A stretch of 64,000 bases of DNA from Otatea glauca (GCA_036346275.1 CM070726.1:27625410-27689409), one strand, 5' to 3'; shown: positions 34,516-46,658, counted from the first letter of the stretch. Translations and numbers: made by a program. The notes: generated from the letters alone by a model not told the origin.

Positions 34516-35376
34516 CTCCTGAGTGAGTACCACCGTGTTTAGATCCGCTGGGGTTGTCCATAGGACCTCTGACTAGAAGGGTGTTACTCCTATTGCTTCT
34601 GCCTCTAGCAAGGCGAAGTACACATGCACCTTCTGTAAGAAGGATGGTCACCTAGTAGATTTACTCAGCGCGCCAAGATCACTCGGCGTGAGCGTGTTGC
34701 TGCTCTTAGGGCTATTTAGGGTCATCCCCAGACTTTGAGTGCTCCTAAGACACACACTGCTTCTAGATAGGTTAGAGAGTCGCCTGTTTTTGGGCAGCGT
34801 CTAGGACTTGGTTTTCATGCTAGTTCTTCGAGTTTTAGTCCTGGAGCTGTTCGTAGTCAGTCTTTCCTCCGTCCTCTTGATATTCCTCGTTTTTCCCATC
34901 GAGGTAGATATCGTGGCGTGAGCTGTTTTTCCAGAGGAGATCCAGCACCTTATCGGGATGGTCGGCTTTTGCACCACGGCGTGCAACCCGCTTTGACTCC
35001 TAGATTATCTACGAGTTGCTCCCGATCGTGAGAGTTGAGCGTCAGAGAGACACTCGAGTCCGTCTTCTTCTCGTGGTCGGTACTGAGATGTCGATGGTTC
35101 AAGATTGGGTTCCTAAGTCTTCACTCTATCCCAAGATCGAGTCATCTTTCTCTTGTGTCTTGATCAGTTAAATCGGATGGGGAAGGGCGATGTTTGGATT
35201 GTTGACTCGGTTGTTCTCGCCATATGACCGGAGATTCTCGTTGGTTCTCTTCCTAGTCCGAGGCCCTGTGATGAGTTAATCACTTTGGGGATGCATCTTC
35301 AGGTAGAGTCATTGCTAAAGTTACCATCTGTATTAACCAAAATTTCATTCTTAAAGATGTTGCCTTAGTAAGTAAG
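34516..35376 (+). pseudogene. Element C gag/pol junction and protease, broken
   Basis: A second knuckle-like TFCKKDGH lies at about 34630. Many frameshifts follow. The protease motif WIVDS lies at about 35195-35210 and is frameshifted right after the catalytic Asp-Ser, at the same place as in element A. The sequence runs to 35376, where gypsy F begins; the reading resumes at 57784. Confidence 0.75.
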
Positions 35377-35380
35377 GTGC
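35376..35380. other. Possible left target duplication of element F
   Basis: ggtgc here compares with gttgc at 57784-57788, a four of five match. It fits a 5-bp target duplication with one change, but the match could also come from microhomology with the repeat array that follows. Confidence 0.35.
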
Positions 35381-35800
35381 CCTGTGTCCAGAGGTCTTTC
35401 CAAGTGCCCTGTGGCCAGGGCGCTTGCTAAGTGCCCTGGGGCCAGGGGCTCTTGCCTTGCCAAGTGCCTCGCAGCCAGGGCACTTGCCAAGTGCCCTGTG
35501 GCCAAAGGTCTTTCCAAGTGCCCTGCGGTCAGGGCGCTTGCTAAGTGCCCTGGGGCCAGGGGCTCTTGCCTTGCCAAGTGGCTCGCAGCCAGGGCACTTG
35601 CCAAGTGCCCTGTGGCCAGAGGTCTTTCCAAGTGCCCTGTAGCCAGAGAACTCTCCGTAGGGCACTACAGGGCATGACCGCGGAGTAGGAGGGGCATCCC
35701 GTAGACGTCCGCGGAGTAGGAGAGAGCCTCCCGTAGACGTCCGTGGAGTATGGGTTGAGCGAGACCTCCTTTTCGAGAGTTGGTAGGTTTTCCCCCAACA
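35381..35800 (-). repeat. Element F 3' LTR remnant
   Basis: Only the first about 420 bases of the LTR (minus-strand sense) remain: TGTTGGGGGAAAACC at 35800, two 32-bp minisatellite units (about 35690-35750) and about 2.4 units of the 114-bp array (35381-35647). The TATA box, R and U5 present in the 5' LTR are missing, so this copy has no transcript end. Confidence 0.85.
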
Positions 35801-35821
35801 CTAGTCCCCCTGTCCCTGGGG
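35801..35821 (-). promoter_or_regulatory. Element F polypurine tract
   Basis: The minus strand reads CCAGGGACAGGGGGACTAG directly before the LTR start TGTTGGGGG. It is the expected priming site for plus-strand synthesis. Confidence 0.75.
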
Positions 35822-37251
35822 TGCTCCGGGGAACACCCTAGAACAAAAGGTACGTTATGGGAAGTTGTGGAACGGAGCTTGACGCGGGCGCCATTGGCAC
35901 ACATGTTCGCGTAAACGCCTGGTACACCGGGTGCCACCACCTCCCCTCGTCCCTGTAGGCAAGGGTGGTGAGCATCTTGTCTTTTAGGTGCAGAGCAAGG
36001 GCGCTCGTGGGGCGCGTCCTCTCCCCCCTCGCAGGCACCCCACAAGCATTCGACTCCTTGGGAAACCATCTGGACCGGGCGCTAGGGCTAACGCCCGTAT
36101 GGCCAAGAGGTTTATTGGGCGCTAGGGCCAACGCCCGAGTTGAAAATTCTTGTGCACAAACGGGCGTCTTGGTAGTGCCCTTTTGGCCGAACGGGGCGTT
36201 CGGGGAGCTCTTGTTACCAGTCCTTGGCTCACCATTATGAGGGCACTGAGTGAGGACTTTGTCCCCTGGCTCAAAGAGAGAGAGCAGGGACCAATAAAGA
36301 GGCGCCTCCTCTTTCCTCTACGCCTCAGGACCAGATAGGCAACGGGAAGAAGGGCATCGACCACCTGAGCCTGTGCCGACGAGAGCAGCTTTAGGCACGC
36401 ACCGAGGAGCCGGGGAAGGGGCTGTCGCTCACCTGACCCGCGCTTGGGGATTGGTTTACACGCCGTCGGCGGCTCGGCCTCATGCTCTGGATGGATTAAG
36501 TAGCCGGGGCAAGGGTGGCACGCCCAGGGGGAACCGCTACCCACCGGTCCCATTAGGTCGTCGGAGCCTCGCCGGACTTAATCTCGGTGGTGGCATCGCC
36601 GTTCCTTTTTCTTCTTCGGCGCGAGTCGAGCAAGGTGGCCTCTCTTCCCCGTGCGTGGCCTAGCAAAGTCAAGCTCCCCCGCGCGGGTCGGCAACCTGCG
36701 GTCTCTGCGCTAGGGAAGGAGGGGGCGACATCGCCTGCTTAGCCTCCCGGCAGAGGAGGCCCGCCGCGAGTCCGGTCGAAGCCGAGGAGGAAAGAAACAG
36801 CGTCGCCGTTTGGGTGGGCCGACGACCTACGGTCTCGGCGCCCCTACTCTACGCCGCCTGCGCTAGGGAAGGAGGGGGAGACGCCGTCGACTCAGCCCTC
36901 CTAGCGGAGGAGGTCCACCATGAGTCCGGCCGAAGCCGAGGTGGAAGGTAGCATGGCGCCGTCGTTGGGACGGACCTCACCGGAGTTCCTCGCTATGCCG
37001 ACGTCGACTTCAACTTGGGGCGCACAAGCAACATGGACCAAGTCCACGGGGTGCTCATGACCGTACCTCCTGCTTGGCCTCTCACTTCTTGCAAGTTTCT
37101 TTCTGGAATGGGCATAATGGTGTCTGAACCATGCGCTCATGTCCTCACTAGCAGCTTCTACTGAATGTTGACGGCATGTTGGATTTGGCAGGTCGAAGAG
37201 TCGGGGTTGGTCTTGCAGCCACATGCGTAGCCCCAGGAGCATCGAGCTTCC
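35822..37251. other. Element F region between 3' LTR and antisense gene
   Basis: This GC-rich 1.4-kb stretch has no recognisable gene. Open frames here on both strands have no family features and are short. On the plus strand it is the upstream side of the antisense gene; I do not see a clear TATA box. GCGCTAGGG(C)C-AACGCCCG motifs repeat twice near 36080-36140. Confidence 0.5.
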
Positions 37252-39476
37252 ATGGGTAAGGCCCTGAATGCTGAGGACTTCATCTACACCGGATCTCACC
37301 CGAAGCTGACGACACGGACGTACCCCAAGATGGGTCATCTCACCGATGATGACTGGAAGCTACGCAACGCCATCCGGGAGGTACGCGCGAAGAAGGGCGC
37401 CCGTGACCTGATGGAGGAGATGACCCTCCTCTACCTCAGCACCCTTGTTCAGCGTGCTAGGTTGGGGTTCTACGGTGGCCTTCACCCCGGCATTGGGAAG
37501 GGTAAGGGCTTTTGAGCTTTCTTTGCTTTTCTTCGACACTTTATCCCTTCAGATCTCATGGTTTGCTTTCTATGTGCAGTTCACTCCCTGGAAGCAGCAA
37601 GAGAGGAGGCTGAGTCGATTCTGGGATGGTGGTGCATGTCTGAGGCACGAGGTTACGTGGACGAGGGCATCCGCATGGAGGGAAGGAACACCGTGGCCGA
37701 GGCGTTTGGCCTACGCCTCCCCCCACGGGGTGACCCCACTGCAGACCAAGCTAAACGGAAGAGGGCTAGGGCCGCAGCCACAGGGGAGGGGGTCCGAACC
37801 TCGCCTGCTAAAGCGCGTGCCAAGAGAGCCGCCGGGGCGCGCGTTGGTGGCACCTCTCAACAGGGCGTTGCCCCTCTGTCTCGCGCCACGGGCGAGAGGG
37901 GACTTCTCCGGGTGGAGCCCCGAAGGTCCCCGCCATCTCCCACCCCTAAGGGCAAAGGTGCTAGGGGTCCTGAGAAGAAGAGGGCGTCCATCGGGGAGGG
38001 CACCGGCCCCTCCAACAGGCAGGCGAGCAGGCGTTCACCCTCACCTTCCCCGTCCACGACATCTAGTTCTTCCAGTGAGCCTGCGTCGGACACTGAGCCA
38101 GGGAGCTCTGCCGAGCGCTCCCAGCAGCTCGCCCAGTAGATTAAAGGGCTCCTGGGCGTTGAGACCGAGGGCCCGGTCACTTCTCCTACAAAGGCCGTGG
38201 CAGGGGAGGAAGTTGGATATGCCTACCTCGACGACATTGAGTCTTTCTTCCGCTTCCTAGGAGGTATGTGCCCGTGATCATGATAAGTTGTCACGGAGCT
38301 TACATGTTCTCCTAACATACTTGACTTACTCCCCTTCTCTTTTGTAGACCCGGCAGAGCACGAGATGCCACCTGCGGTGGAACCCCCCACACCTGTTGTG
38401 CCCCCAAGGGCTTCAGCAGAGAATGTGGCTACCCCATGATCACCCATGCAAGCGGGGCCTTCGCAGGGTGGTCAGGGCGGTTCTTCCAGTGCCCTTCCCG
38501 AGTATGCCATACCTCATACACTGGATGCAGAGGCGATCGAGACGACTCGCCTCTTGGTGACAGAGCGAGTGCAAAGGTATATGGCGGACTTGGTGCCTGA
38601 TGATCCCGGGAGATTCTTGGAGGTGCTGAAGGAGAAGTTAGCTACCACAGTGACCCTCCAATACCAGGTACCGTGAGCCTTTACTTTTCTCATGTGTTTC
38701 CCTAAGCTTAGGATTCTCATGCATGGCTTGCTTTGACACTCCCTACTTTTACCCTTTTGCAGGCCACAACGATGAGCAGTGTTCTCTTCGACCGGGTCCC
38801 GGGAATGGTCAAGGAGATGCTAGCAGCCATCCCACCGCGTCATCCTGAGGATGATCCAGAGGCCCTCAAGCGGGCCTTGCTGTAGGCCCAAGAGGGCCAA
38901 AGGGCGGCGGAGGACAAGCTTACCAAGGTGGAGGCTGAGCAGGAGAGGTCTCGACAGCGGGTCAAGGACTTAGAGGCTGACTTGGAGAGGTCCCACGTGG
39001 TGATACGGGCCGTGAGGGCAGACCGCGATGCCCATGAACAAAGGTATGAAGTGGACCGGAAGACTATGACTATATCTCTCATGAATCTTGTCGTACTGGT
39101 CCAGGTCACTTTGAGGGAGCTCGGGGCCAGAGTGGAGGATCTCCCACCTCCCTCTGAGGATTGGGAGGAGGGTCGGCATCCCACGAGGCCGCGCGCCTCC
39201 TTGCCAGAGCGAGTGATGACAAGGACAAGGCCTTTGCCAAAGTCGCCTTGGCCGCGGGAGTTGCGTGACCATCTCCGCCTCTCGATCATCAAGGGCAAGG
39301 AGGCCATCCTCATTGCGCTTCGAGGGATGTACACCCAGGAGGTGCGTCGGAGCGCTTGTGAGGGTAGCTCCACTTGGGGATCCCTTGTGGGAGGCTTCGC
39401 GGACACCCTCACAAGGGTTCCCCGCGGGACCGAACCCCGGGCGACAGGAGAGGGCCCGAGCTCAGAGCATGTATAA
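37252..39476 (+). pseudogene. Element F antisense four-exon gene (aORF)
   Basis: The gene runs opposite to F and tail to tail with its pol. Inferred exons are 37252-37501, 37580-38263, 38348-38667 and 38763-39476. Introns of 78, 84 and 95 bp all begin GT and end AG, and codon phase is kept at each junction. The product would be about 655 residues: a basic/hydrophobic N-terminal part (DDDWKLRNAIREVRAKKGAR), a Ser/Pro/Arg-rich middle (exon 2), and a long coiled coil in exon 4 (about 38886-39060) followed by a C-terminal helix-rich part. Three in-frame stops (TAG 38137, TGA 38437, TAG 38883) are each one transition from Gln, Arg and Gln. No family is recognised for exon 1. The layout resembles the antisense gene of E, but the sequences differ. 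Confidence 0.72.
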
Positions 39477-40662
39477 CTTCCTCTGGAGTGTGCTTGATGT
39501 ATTTTGCTAAGTAGCTAGGTGACTCATGCTTACTATACTGGAATCCTTAACTTGTAAGGTGTAGCACTCCTTTAAGTGATAGACGTATCTTCACTTGTAG
39601 TATCCATGACGGTCGGCTGGGACATGCTCCCTCCATTTTGTATGAACTTATTTTGAGGTTATGATATGAATGACTTATGACTTTTGCCATGCTTTATTTT
39701 AGGATGTGCCCTGGAGGGCAGTTGGTATTCGCTATAAACGAAGTGCATAAAGGGCTCGGGTGCCATGCCGATTATGCCCGCCAAAGAAGGTTTGCCGCAG
39801 GACCGGGCGACTTCATAGGGGCATGATCGTGCCTTGGGTCCATGGAGGGATCCAAAGCGCGGGCGCCCTGCCGGAGGGTCCTTTAGTTACTTCTCCCTAA
39901 GGGAGAGAATGAAATTCTTGTTGTGCTATGTATGAGGGGGGCGAGCCCCTCTTGGGAGTGTTTCCCTCACCATTAGACAGTGCGGGAGTGTTTCCCTCCT
40001 CGCGTGATAGTGAGAGGGACTCGGTCCCCGCGTCACCCTCGGGCGAATTTAGCCTTGTCTTGGCCCTCGGACCACTTAGGGGCAACGGTACATAAGGCCT
40101 TATTTAGGAGGCCAGGCGTCTAGCTTACAGCATAGCCCCCGTAGGAGCATCGCGAGTTGTTTACTCAGCCTTGCTAGGAGGCTTAGGCATGTGCCCACTG
40201 GGAAGGGGATGTCTCCCGGGCAACGCTCCTTGCAATAAGAAAGGTTCCTATTGCTTCCCGTGGAGGGTACGGAATGGTGACCCGGGGGTCATTTTGGCTT
40301 AGCACTAGGGGTCCATGGGGGACTAAGCCATGGAGCACCCTATGACTTAGGCAAGACACCTCAAGTCGTCGCCCGCTCCCTGGGTCCAGCAGGGAGAGGG
40401 CCGCCCAAAGGGGACACGGAATGTCCAGGCCGTTCGGGGCTTTTTCAGGGGTAGGCCTCGGAGGTCATGCGCCCTAGAACTCGTCCCAAGAGGGGCACGA
40501 GGTTCTAGCCTATCCCCCACAGCTACGCATGGGGGATGGGTTCTTAGAGACCACCACACAAGCGATAAAAGACATGCAATGACTTAACTTGACACTTCAT
40601 TGATGACCTTAGGAGGGTTTACATCAACATAAGATAGGTGCCGTTACGGTTTACAAGAAAGC
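39477..40662. other. Element F spacer between antisense gene and pol
   Basis: No gene is seen on either strand in this 1.2 kb. It is the 3' side of both pol (minus) and the antisense gene (plus). A short repeat, GGGAGTGTTTCCCTC, occurs twice at about 39955-40000. Confidence 0.5.
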
Positions 40663-41817
40663 TTAAACGTAAAATTTCTTGAGCTTGTCAGCATTCCACG
40701 CATGCTTGAGTGGCTTGTCTTCCATAGTAGAGAGGTGATAAGCCCCCGAGCCCAAGATCGCTGAGATGCGGTAGGGTCCCTCCCACTTGGGGTGAAGCTT
40801 GCCTTGGGCTCCCGGGCTGGTGACCCTTTTTAGCACCAAGTCCCCTAGGAGGAAGGTCCTCTCTCGCACCTGTTTGTTGTACAAACGAGCGACTTCTCGT
40901 TCGTACGTGGCATGCTTGACGAGGGCGCGATCACGGGTCTCCTCCGCAAAATCTACCTCCACCTTGTGATTGTCTACGTTCACCATGAAGTTGATGGGTA
41001 GGGCTTCTGAGAGCATCTCCACTCGAAGGGTGCGGTGGCGAACCTCTGCAGGGAGGACGGCTTCCACTCCGTACACCAATGAGAAGGGTGTTCGCCCCGT
41101 GGAGCGGCTAGGAGTAGTGTGCATCCCCCACAGGACACTAAGGAGTTCCTCCGCCCACAGCCCGTGCTTGAGAGTTCTCTTTTCTAGTCGACGGCGAATG
41201 CCTTGGAGGATTAGGCCATTGGCCTTTTCGACCGCCCCATTGGACTTAGGGTGAGCCACTAAAGCGAAGCAGAGAACTGTCCCGATTGAACCACAAAAGT
41301 CCTTGAAGGAGGAGGCATCAAACTGGGTTGCGTTGTCCACAGTGAGCTCCTTCGGGACTCCGAAACGGCACACAATGTTCTTCCAGAAGAACTTTTGCAC
41401 CACCCGGGATGTGATTGTTAGCAACGGCTCCGCTTCCACCGACTTGGTGAAGTAGTCCACTGCCACCACCGCATGCTTGTAGCCCCCCTTGGCTGGTGGG
41501 AATGGCCCGAGCAGGTCCATGCCCCGTCGGGCAAAAGGCCAAGTGATCGGAGTCTGGTGCAAAGGTGCAGCGGGGGAGTGGTGAGCCGATGCCATCCTTT
41601 GGCAACCTTCGCATGTCTTGAAGGCTTCCATGGCGTCTTGTACCATTGTAGGCTAATAGAAACCCTGCCTTAGCACCTTTCCCGCAGTTGCTCTGGGTGC
41701 AAGGTGTGAGCCACAGAGACCTTCATGCACTTCCGTATGAGATCCTCTTCTTTGGGAGGCACCTGAGCAGTACGGAAGCCCCTTTTTTGTAGAGTATCCC
41801 ATTGAGGAGTATATAGG
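40663..41817 (-). pseudogene. Element F integrase
   Basis: This inserts the cDNA. From 41646 the frame is open for 327 codons. The zinc-site end CEGCQ is present near the start; the N-terminal HH part before it (41650-41817) is broken by frameshift and stop. The catalytic core shows MDLLGPF (Asp), TVDNATQF (Asp; DNA where DNG is usual) and SNGAVEKANG (Glu). The C-terminal part has GDLVLKRV, WEGPYRISAILGSGAYHL and the end HAWNADKLKKFYV, with the stop at 40663-40665. Its core residues remain intact. Confidence 0.9.
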
Positions 41818-42595
41818 ATTAGGCTTTCGCGAAGAGTCTTCGGTCTGCAGTGCTATCCTCCATCTCTATTTTTCCTTGGATGCACTCCCTGATTGGGGTC
41901 ATCCACGTTGAGGGTGGTGTTGGGATCTCACTGACCATCAGGAGTTGTTCAGGACCTTCTTTCTCATTCGGGTCTTCCTTGATGGATGGTGTGTTAAGCA
42001 CCTCGAGGAAGACCTCCGGCGGGAGTGGCTCTTGGGAGCTTGCTGCTCGGGCCAAGCGGTCCGCCCTGTGATTGTCTCCACGAGGGATGTGGCGAGCTTC
42101 CATCCCCAAGAAGTATCGTTCCATTCTACGTACTTCATCAAGGTAGCTGGCCATCTTGGGGTCAAGGCATTGGTAGAACTTGTCCATCTGATTGACAACC
42201 AGCTGAGAGTCCCCCAGGATAAGAAGGCGCCGGACCCCCGTAGCCTTTGCGAGGCAGAGCCCCAAAAGGAGAGCCTCGTACTCCGCCATGTTGTTGGTGG
42301 GATTGAAAGAGAGGAGCGCGGCGTATTCCAGCGCCTTCCCCTCGGGGCTTACGAGAACAACCCCGGCCCCTCCACCATTTAGGCATTTGGAGCCATCAAA
42401 GTGGAGGGTCCAGTGGGGGTCGAGCGGAGTGGTACGCTCTGCTACCTCATCTTGGACTTGGGGGTTTGTCCATTCCACCACAAAGTCTGCGAGGGCTTGG
42501 GACTTGATGGCGGTCCTTCCAACAAGCTTGAGGGAGAAAGGTGCCAGCTCGGCCGCCCACTTGGCTATTCTTCCGGTTGCCTCTTTGTTGCCCAT
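41818..42595 (-). pseudogene. Element F RNase H region
   Basis: A 258-codon open stretch starting MGNKEATGRIAKWAAEL. It contains the RT-connection end and an RNase H domain: LHFDGSKCLNGGGAGVVLV (Asp), NNMAEYEALLLGL (Glu), LLILGDSQLVVNQ (Asp) and RGDNHRADRLARA (last Asp in the usual place). All four acidic positions are present, unlike in E. A stop (41819-41821) ends it before integrase. Confidence 0.88.
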
Positions 42596-42724
42596 TACTC
42601 GCTAGCGGATAGCCGTAGGGACCATGATGGAGTGTCCGGCAGTGTCGAAGCTTCCGCGGACGCCATGAGGAGTGCGAGCATATCTTCTCCACTTCCGTAC
42701 CTTGTCTTTGCGCCGCGGAAAGCC

Positions 42725-43882
42725 TCACGACGTAGTACACGCGTCCGCCGACCCCGCCCTTCCTCGATTAGGATCAAGACTTGCGCACCGGGTCGCGCAA
42801 GGTACAAGAGGGGTTCCCTGTATCGGGCTTGTCAGGAGTGGGGGCTTAGTCAAGTATGACTTGAGGTCCTCAAAGGCCTTTTGAGCCTCTAGGGTCCAAC
42901 GGAAGCCTTCTAGCCCGCATAGTGTTTTGAAGAAAGGTAGCCCTTTCTCGGCCGACCGCGACATGAAACGCCCAAGAGCTGCTACGTGACCCATAAGGCG
43001 TTGGACCTCCTTAATGGATCGTGGCGGCTCCATCTCCAAGATGGCCTGGATCTTCTCTGGGTTGGCTTCGATACCCCGATGAGAGACGAGGAAGCCCAGG
43101 AGCTTGCCTCCTTTGACCCCGAAAACGCATTTTTTAGGGTTTAACTTGAGGCCGAACTTGCGGAGGTTTTCGAAGGTTTCACGAAGATCTTCCAGATGTG
43201 TTGAGGCCATGGGGCTTTTCACGACGGCGTCATCGACGTATACGTCAACGTTTCGACCCAGTTGGTCCTTCAGAACGAGGCATACAAGGCGTTGGAAAGT
43301 CACCCCTGCATTCTTCAACCCAAAAGGCATGCGTAGGTAGCAGTAAGTGCCCACCGGGGTGATGAAGCTCGTCTTCTCCTCATCTTCCACAGCCATGCGG
43401 ACTTGGTGATAGCCCGAGTATGTATCCAGGAAGCTCATTAACTCGCACCCGGAGGTGGAGTCAACTAACTGGTCGATGCGAGGGAGTGGGTAGTCGTCCT
43501 TCGGGCATGCTTTGTTAAGGTCAGTAAAGTTGACGCTCATGCGCCACTTGCCATTGGACTTCTTGACCAAGACGGGATTGGCAAGCCACTCCGGGTGCCA
43601 AACCTCCCGGATGAGGCCAACACTTAATAGCTTTTCAATTTCCTCCTTGATGGCTTGACATCGTTCGAGAGAGAGCTTGCGGAGCTTTTGCCTCAACGGA
43701 GGACTCTCGGGCCTCACAGCGAGGTGGTGCTGAATCACCTCGCGCGGGACGCCTTTCATGTCCGACGGGACCCATGCGAAGACATCCGTGCTGGTCCTTA
43801 GGAACTCGAGGAGCTTCTCTTCCACCCTTTCGAGTTTCACCCGACCCGACGGCGCTCGCCGCCCGGCCAAGAGCATTATCAC
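42725..43882 (-). pseudogene. Element F reverse transcriptase
   Basis: A 385-codon open frame, the longest real domain frame in F. It shows VPREVIQHHLAV, LANPVLVKKSNGKWRMSVNF, MSFLDTYSGYHQVRM (catalytic Asp), GTYCYLRMPFGLKNAGVTF, VYVDDAVV (about 43216-43240, catalytic Asp pair) and KLLGFLVSHRGIEANPEK. The last about 30 codons after TSPIQGTPLV are out of frame, so a frameshift lies near 42815. A short gap to RNase H (42596-42724) holds the rest of the connection in another frame. Confidence 0.92.
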
Positions 43883-44484
43883 TTTGGCTCCTTCGTGGCG
43901 AGGCTTCAGGGGTAGTTTTCCACAGAGACTTGTCCTTGGCGATCTCCACCGGGTGATAGGGACGCGAATTTTCGAGCCCCACTTCGAAGCGTGTGGACTT
44001 CATCGGAGTCCCGGGTCGCCCTATGATAGAGGCGGCGCCAAGTCTTGATCACCTCACGGAGATGGCTCCGTGAGGCCCTGTGATCTTGAGGCATAGGTAG
44101 TTTTGGTGGATTGCCAGACCGAAACGGTTGAGAGTTACCTTCCCATAATGGCATTGAATGGCGACTCAACGCCAACGACGCCAAATCTAATCGCTTTGCG
44201 CGATGGTTCTCCGTGAACCAAATGTCATGAGGAGCTCAATCCTTCCTGCAGATTGATAGATTTGCTCGGGACAAAGCCCGTGAGAGGGCGGCCTGACGGG
44301 AGCAAGATGCCCCGGTGGTAGCCCCCGCGATTCCCATAGCTCCTTGAGTGCGCCGAAGATAAAGTATGTCCATGAGCTGCCCCCATCGACAAGTATGCGG
44401 AGACTTCACAGCTGGATATGGTGGCGGTTACCAAAAGGGCGCGTCATGCGGGAACCTTAGGCCTCTCGAGTCCTCCGGTGAAGC
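43883..44484 (-). pseudogene. Element F aspartic protease region, broken
   Basis: The active-site loop ILVDGGSS reads on the minus strand at about 44399-44376, with the catalytic Asp. Downstream sequence is split over several frames by small indels, and residues around HSMPLWEGNSQPF (about 44160-44120) belong to the following linker. It sits between gag and RT as expected. Confidence 0.75.
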
Positions 44485-46616
44485 TTAGTGGGATGTTCGC
44501 CCATTTGGGAGGAGCACTTCAAGGTTCACCCCACCACATTGACTTCTCGCACGCATTCTTCCTTTGGCGCTTGGACTCATGCCCATAGGCTGAGCCCCCA
44601 GTATGACATTCACCTGTTTATGTGGCACTTGGAAGGGGAGCTTATGTTCAGCATTTTGCAGAGGTTCTGCTGGGAGAGGCTCACGAGGAGGTAGTGCAGG
44701 CACTGGGTGGATTGCTTGGAGAGGCATGGCCTCCGCGGCCGCAGGGTGAGGCGGAGACCCCCAATGTGGCTCGGGACCACGCTTGAGGATCCTCGCCACT
44801 TCAGCGGCGTATTGGCGGCACTCACTTGTGTCATGCCCGTTCATTTGTGATATGCGCACCAGCGGCCATCCCCTTGATCTTGGTTACCCCTTTTTCCCGG
44901 GGTCCTTCGATACTTGTTGTTTTTCCCGAAGGAGCCCTTTAGCCTTCTCCCGGGAGAATCTCCCCTGGCTTGCTGGAGGAGCCCCCGTTTTACCAAGTCG
45001 TCCTCCTCCCCGCGGGCATACTTCTCAACAACCTCGAAGAGCTGTTGAGTGGTTTTAGGGTATCTCTTCCCAAAGGCCCGGCTTAGCTCGCCGGGAGAAG
45101 TCCTTCCTTACACGTGCACGACCGTGGAGTCTCGGGCGCCCGCCACTGCCCGCACCTGTGAGAAACGCTGAGGAAGTCTCGTGGACTCATCCTTTGTTGC
45201 TTGACCGTGAAGAGCTAATTGGGAAGCATGGGCGCTTGTAACTCCCCGAAAGTTCGCTACGAAATCTTCACGTAGCTGGGCCCAAGAGCGGATTGAGTCC
45301 CTCTTCTTGGTTGAAAACCAAGACCAAGCGGTTCCTGAGAGGAAGAGCGGGAGGAAGTTGCACATCTCCATCTCCCCTCCTCCTCCTGCTCGGATAGCCG
45401 TAGCATAGACCTCCATGAACTGCTTGGGATCGGAGTCCCCATCGTATGGTGCGATGTTCGGTTGGCGGAACTTGGGCTGGAAGGGGGTCTCTGAGATACC
45501 TCGAGCGAGAGGGTTCCCGGTCCTGGGGCCACCTCCATGTTCACGCCGATGGAGAGAAGGTGACCTCGAACGGCGGCGGCAGCGATGGTGAGAGACCTCA
45601 GAACTGGAGGAGCTGGAAGCTCGGGGGCGACGGTGGTGCCCGCGCTCGGGAGAGTCGGTGTGCTCCCGCCGATGCGCAGATCTGGGAGCCCGCGAGACCC
45701 TAGACTCAACCTCCCCTCCCCGGCGGTGGTCACGACGGCCGGCAGAAGCAAGTGCCCGCCCTGGGCTGGCAGAGCGAAAACTCCTCCCTTCCACTTGACT
45801 TAGCTGGGCTAGACGATGATCACCTGAGCCTCGTGAGTGTTCAGGCGACCGCGACCTGATTCCCCTGTTCCCCAGGTAGCCTCCTCGGAGGAACGGGTGC
45901 CTTCGACCTCAGAGGCTCCCCCTCAGCACCGGGCCACGTTACTCCTCGAGGGTGCGAGTCAGCTCCAGCTGGAGGGAGTTGATCCACCATCTCCGGGGGT
46001 AGGCATATCTGCCCGGGAGGAGGAGCTTACGGGGGAGGTCCTGGGGCCCTTGCCGGACAAGGTGCAAACCCGGGCCTCGGGAGTTGCGGTGAAGGTACGA
46101 AATGCAATGGTACGGTAGGCGCTCCTCCCAAACCTAAGCTTGGTGCGCACAGTGGCCAGAACGGAGCCCCGCTAGTGACACCGCATGTGTAAGGGGAGGG
46201 GATGGTAGAGATTACCTCCCTGCTCGCTCCCAGGAGCGGCGAGAGGTGTGGGAGGACCCCCTGGGGATGATAGGAGGCCATCATGTAGTCCACGGTCTGC
46301 CTAGTAGCAGCCTCCACCAGAGCCCGCCATCGGGACAAATCCAACGCCTCGGGGTGAGGGCTGGCTCCATGGGTCCCGACTCTGCGGTGACGGCGATGTC
46401 TCGAGACTGTTGCCCTTGGCCTGAGGTAGTCAGAGCAAGGGGGGAGGAAGTGTTCTCAGGTCTCGGGGCTTGAAGGACGTTGTCTACCCGGGGGTGGATG
46501 GCTCCAATCTCCGAGGGAGGCGCTCGCGTGGAGACCCGGCGAGGAGGAGGGTTGTCGACTTGCTCCTTGCACTTCGGAGCTTGAGGAGGCTTGGTGTGCT
46601 TCTTGGTAGGAGCCAT
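44485..46616 (-). pseudogene. Element F gag
   Basis: The start ATG is at 46616-46614, about 27 bases inside the primer site (MAPTKKHTKPPQAPKC). The first 110 codons are a basic linker, then frameshifts to about 45800. The frame 45794-45108 holds an Arg/Ser-rich stretch and the capsid domain: FQPKFRQPNIAPYDGDSDPK, FLSGTAWSWFSTKK and LREDFVANF. A later part (44859-44485) has a degraded zinc-type motif and Pro-rich sequence ending near QVNVILGAQPMG. Several frameshifts separate the parts. It is the structural gag of F. Confidence 0.82.
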
Positions 46617-46644
46617 AGCCTTTGATGTTAGCTACGGTGCTCCC

Positions 46645-46658
46645 CACGAACGGCGCCA
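46645..46658 (-). promoter_or_regulatory. Element F primer binding site
   Basis: The minus strand reads TGGCGCCGTTCGTG two bases inside the 5' LTR. TGGCGCC is the complement of a tRNA 3' end with CCA; the tRNA species is not assigned here. It is a different primer class from that of the copia elements. Confidence 0.75.

Noticed and set aside
35841..36663. Several GC-rich open frames on both strands between the F 3' LTR and its antisense gene
   Set aside because: They overlap one another on opposite strands and have no domain, start context or splice support. GC-rich DNA gives such frames by chance.
40970..41254. Plus-strand frames over integrase and RNase H of F (also 41945-42382, 42401-42859)
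   Set aside because: They are shadows of minus-strand pol, which carries the catalytic motifs.
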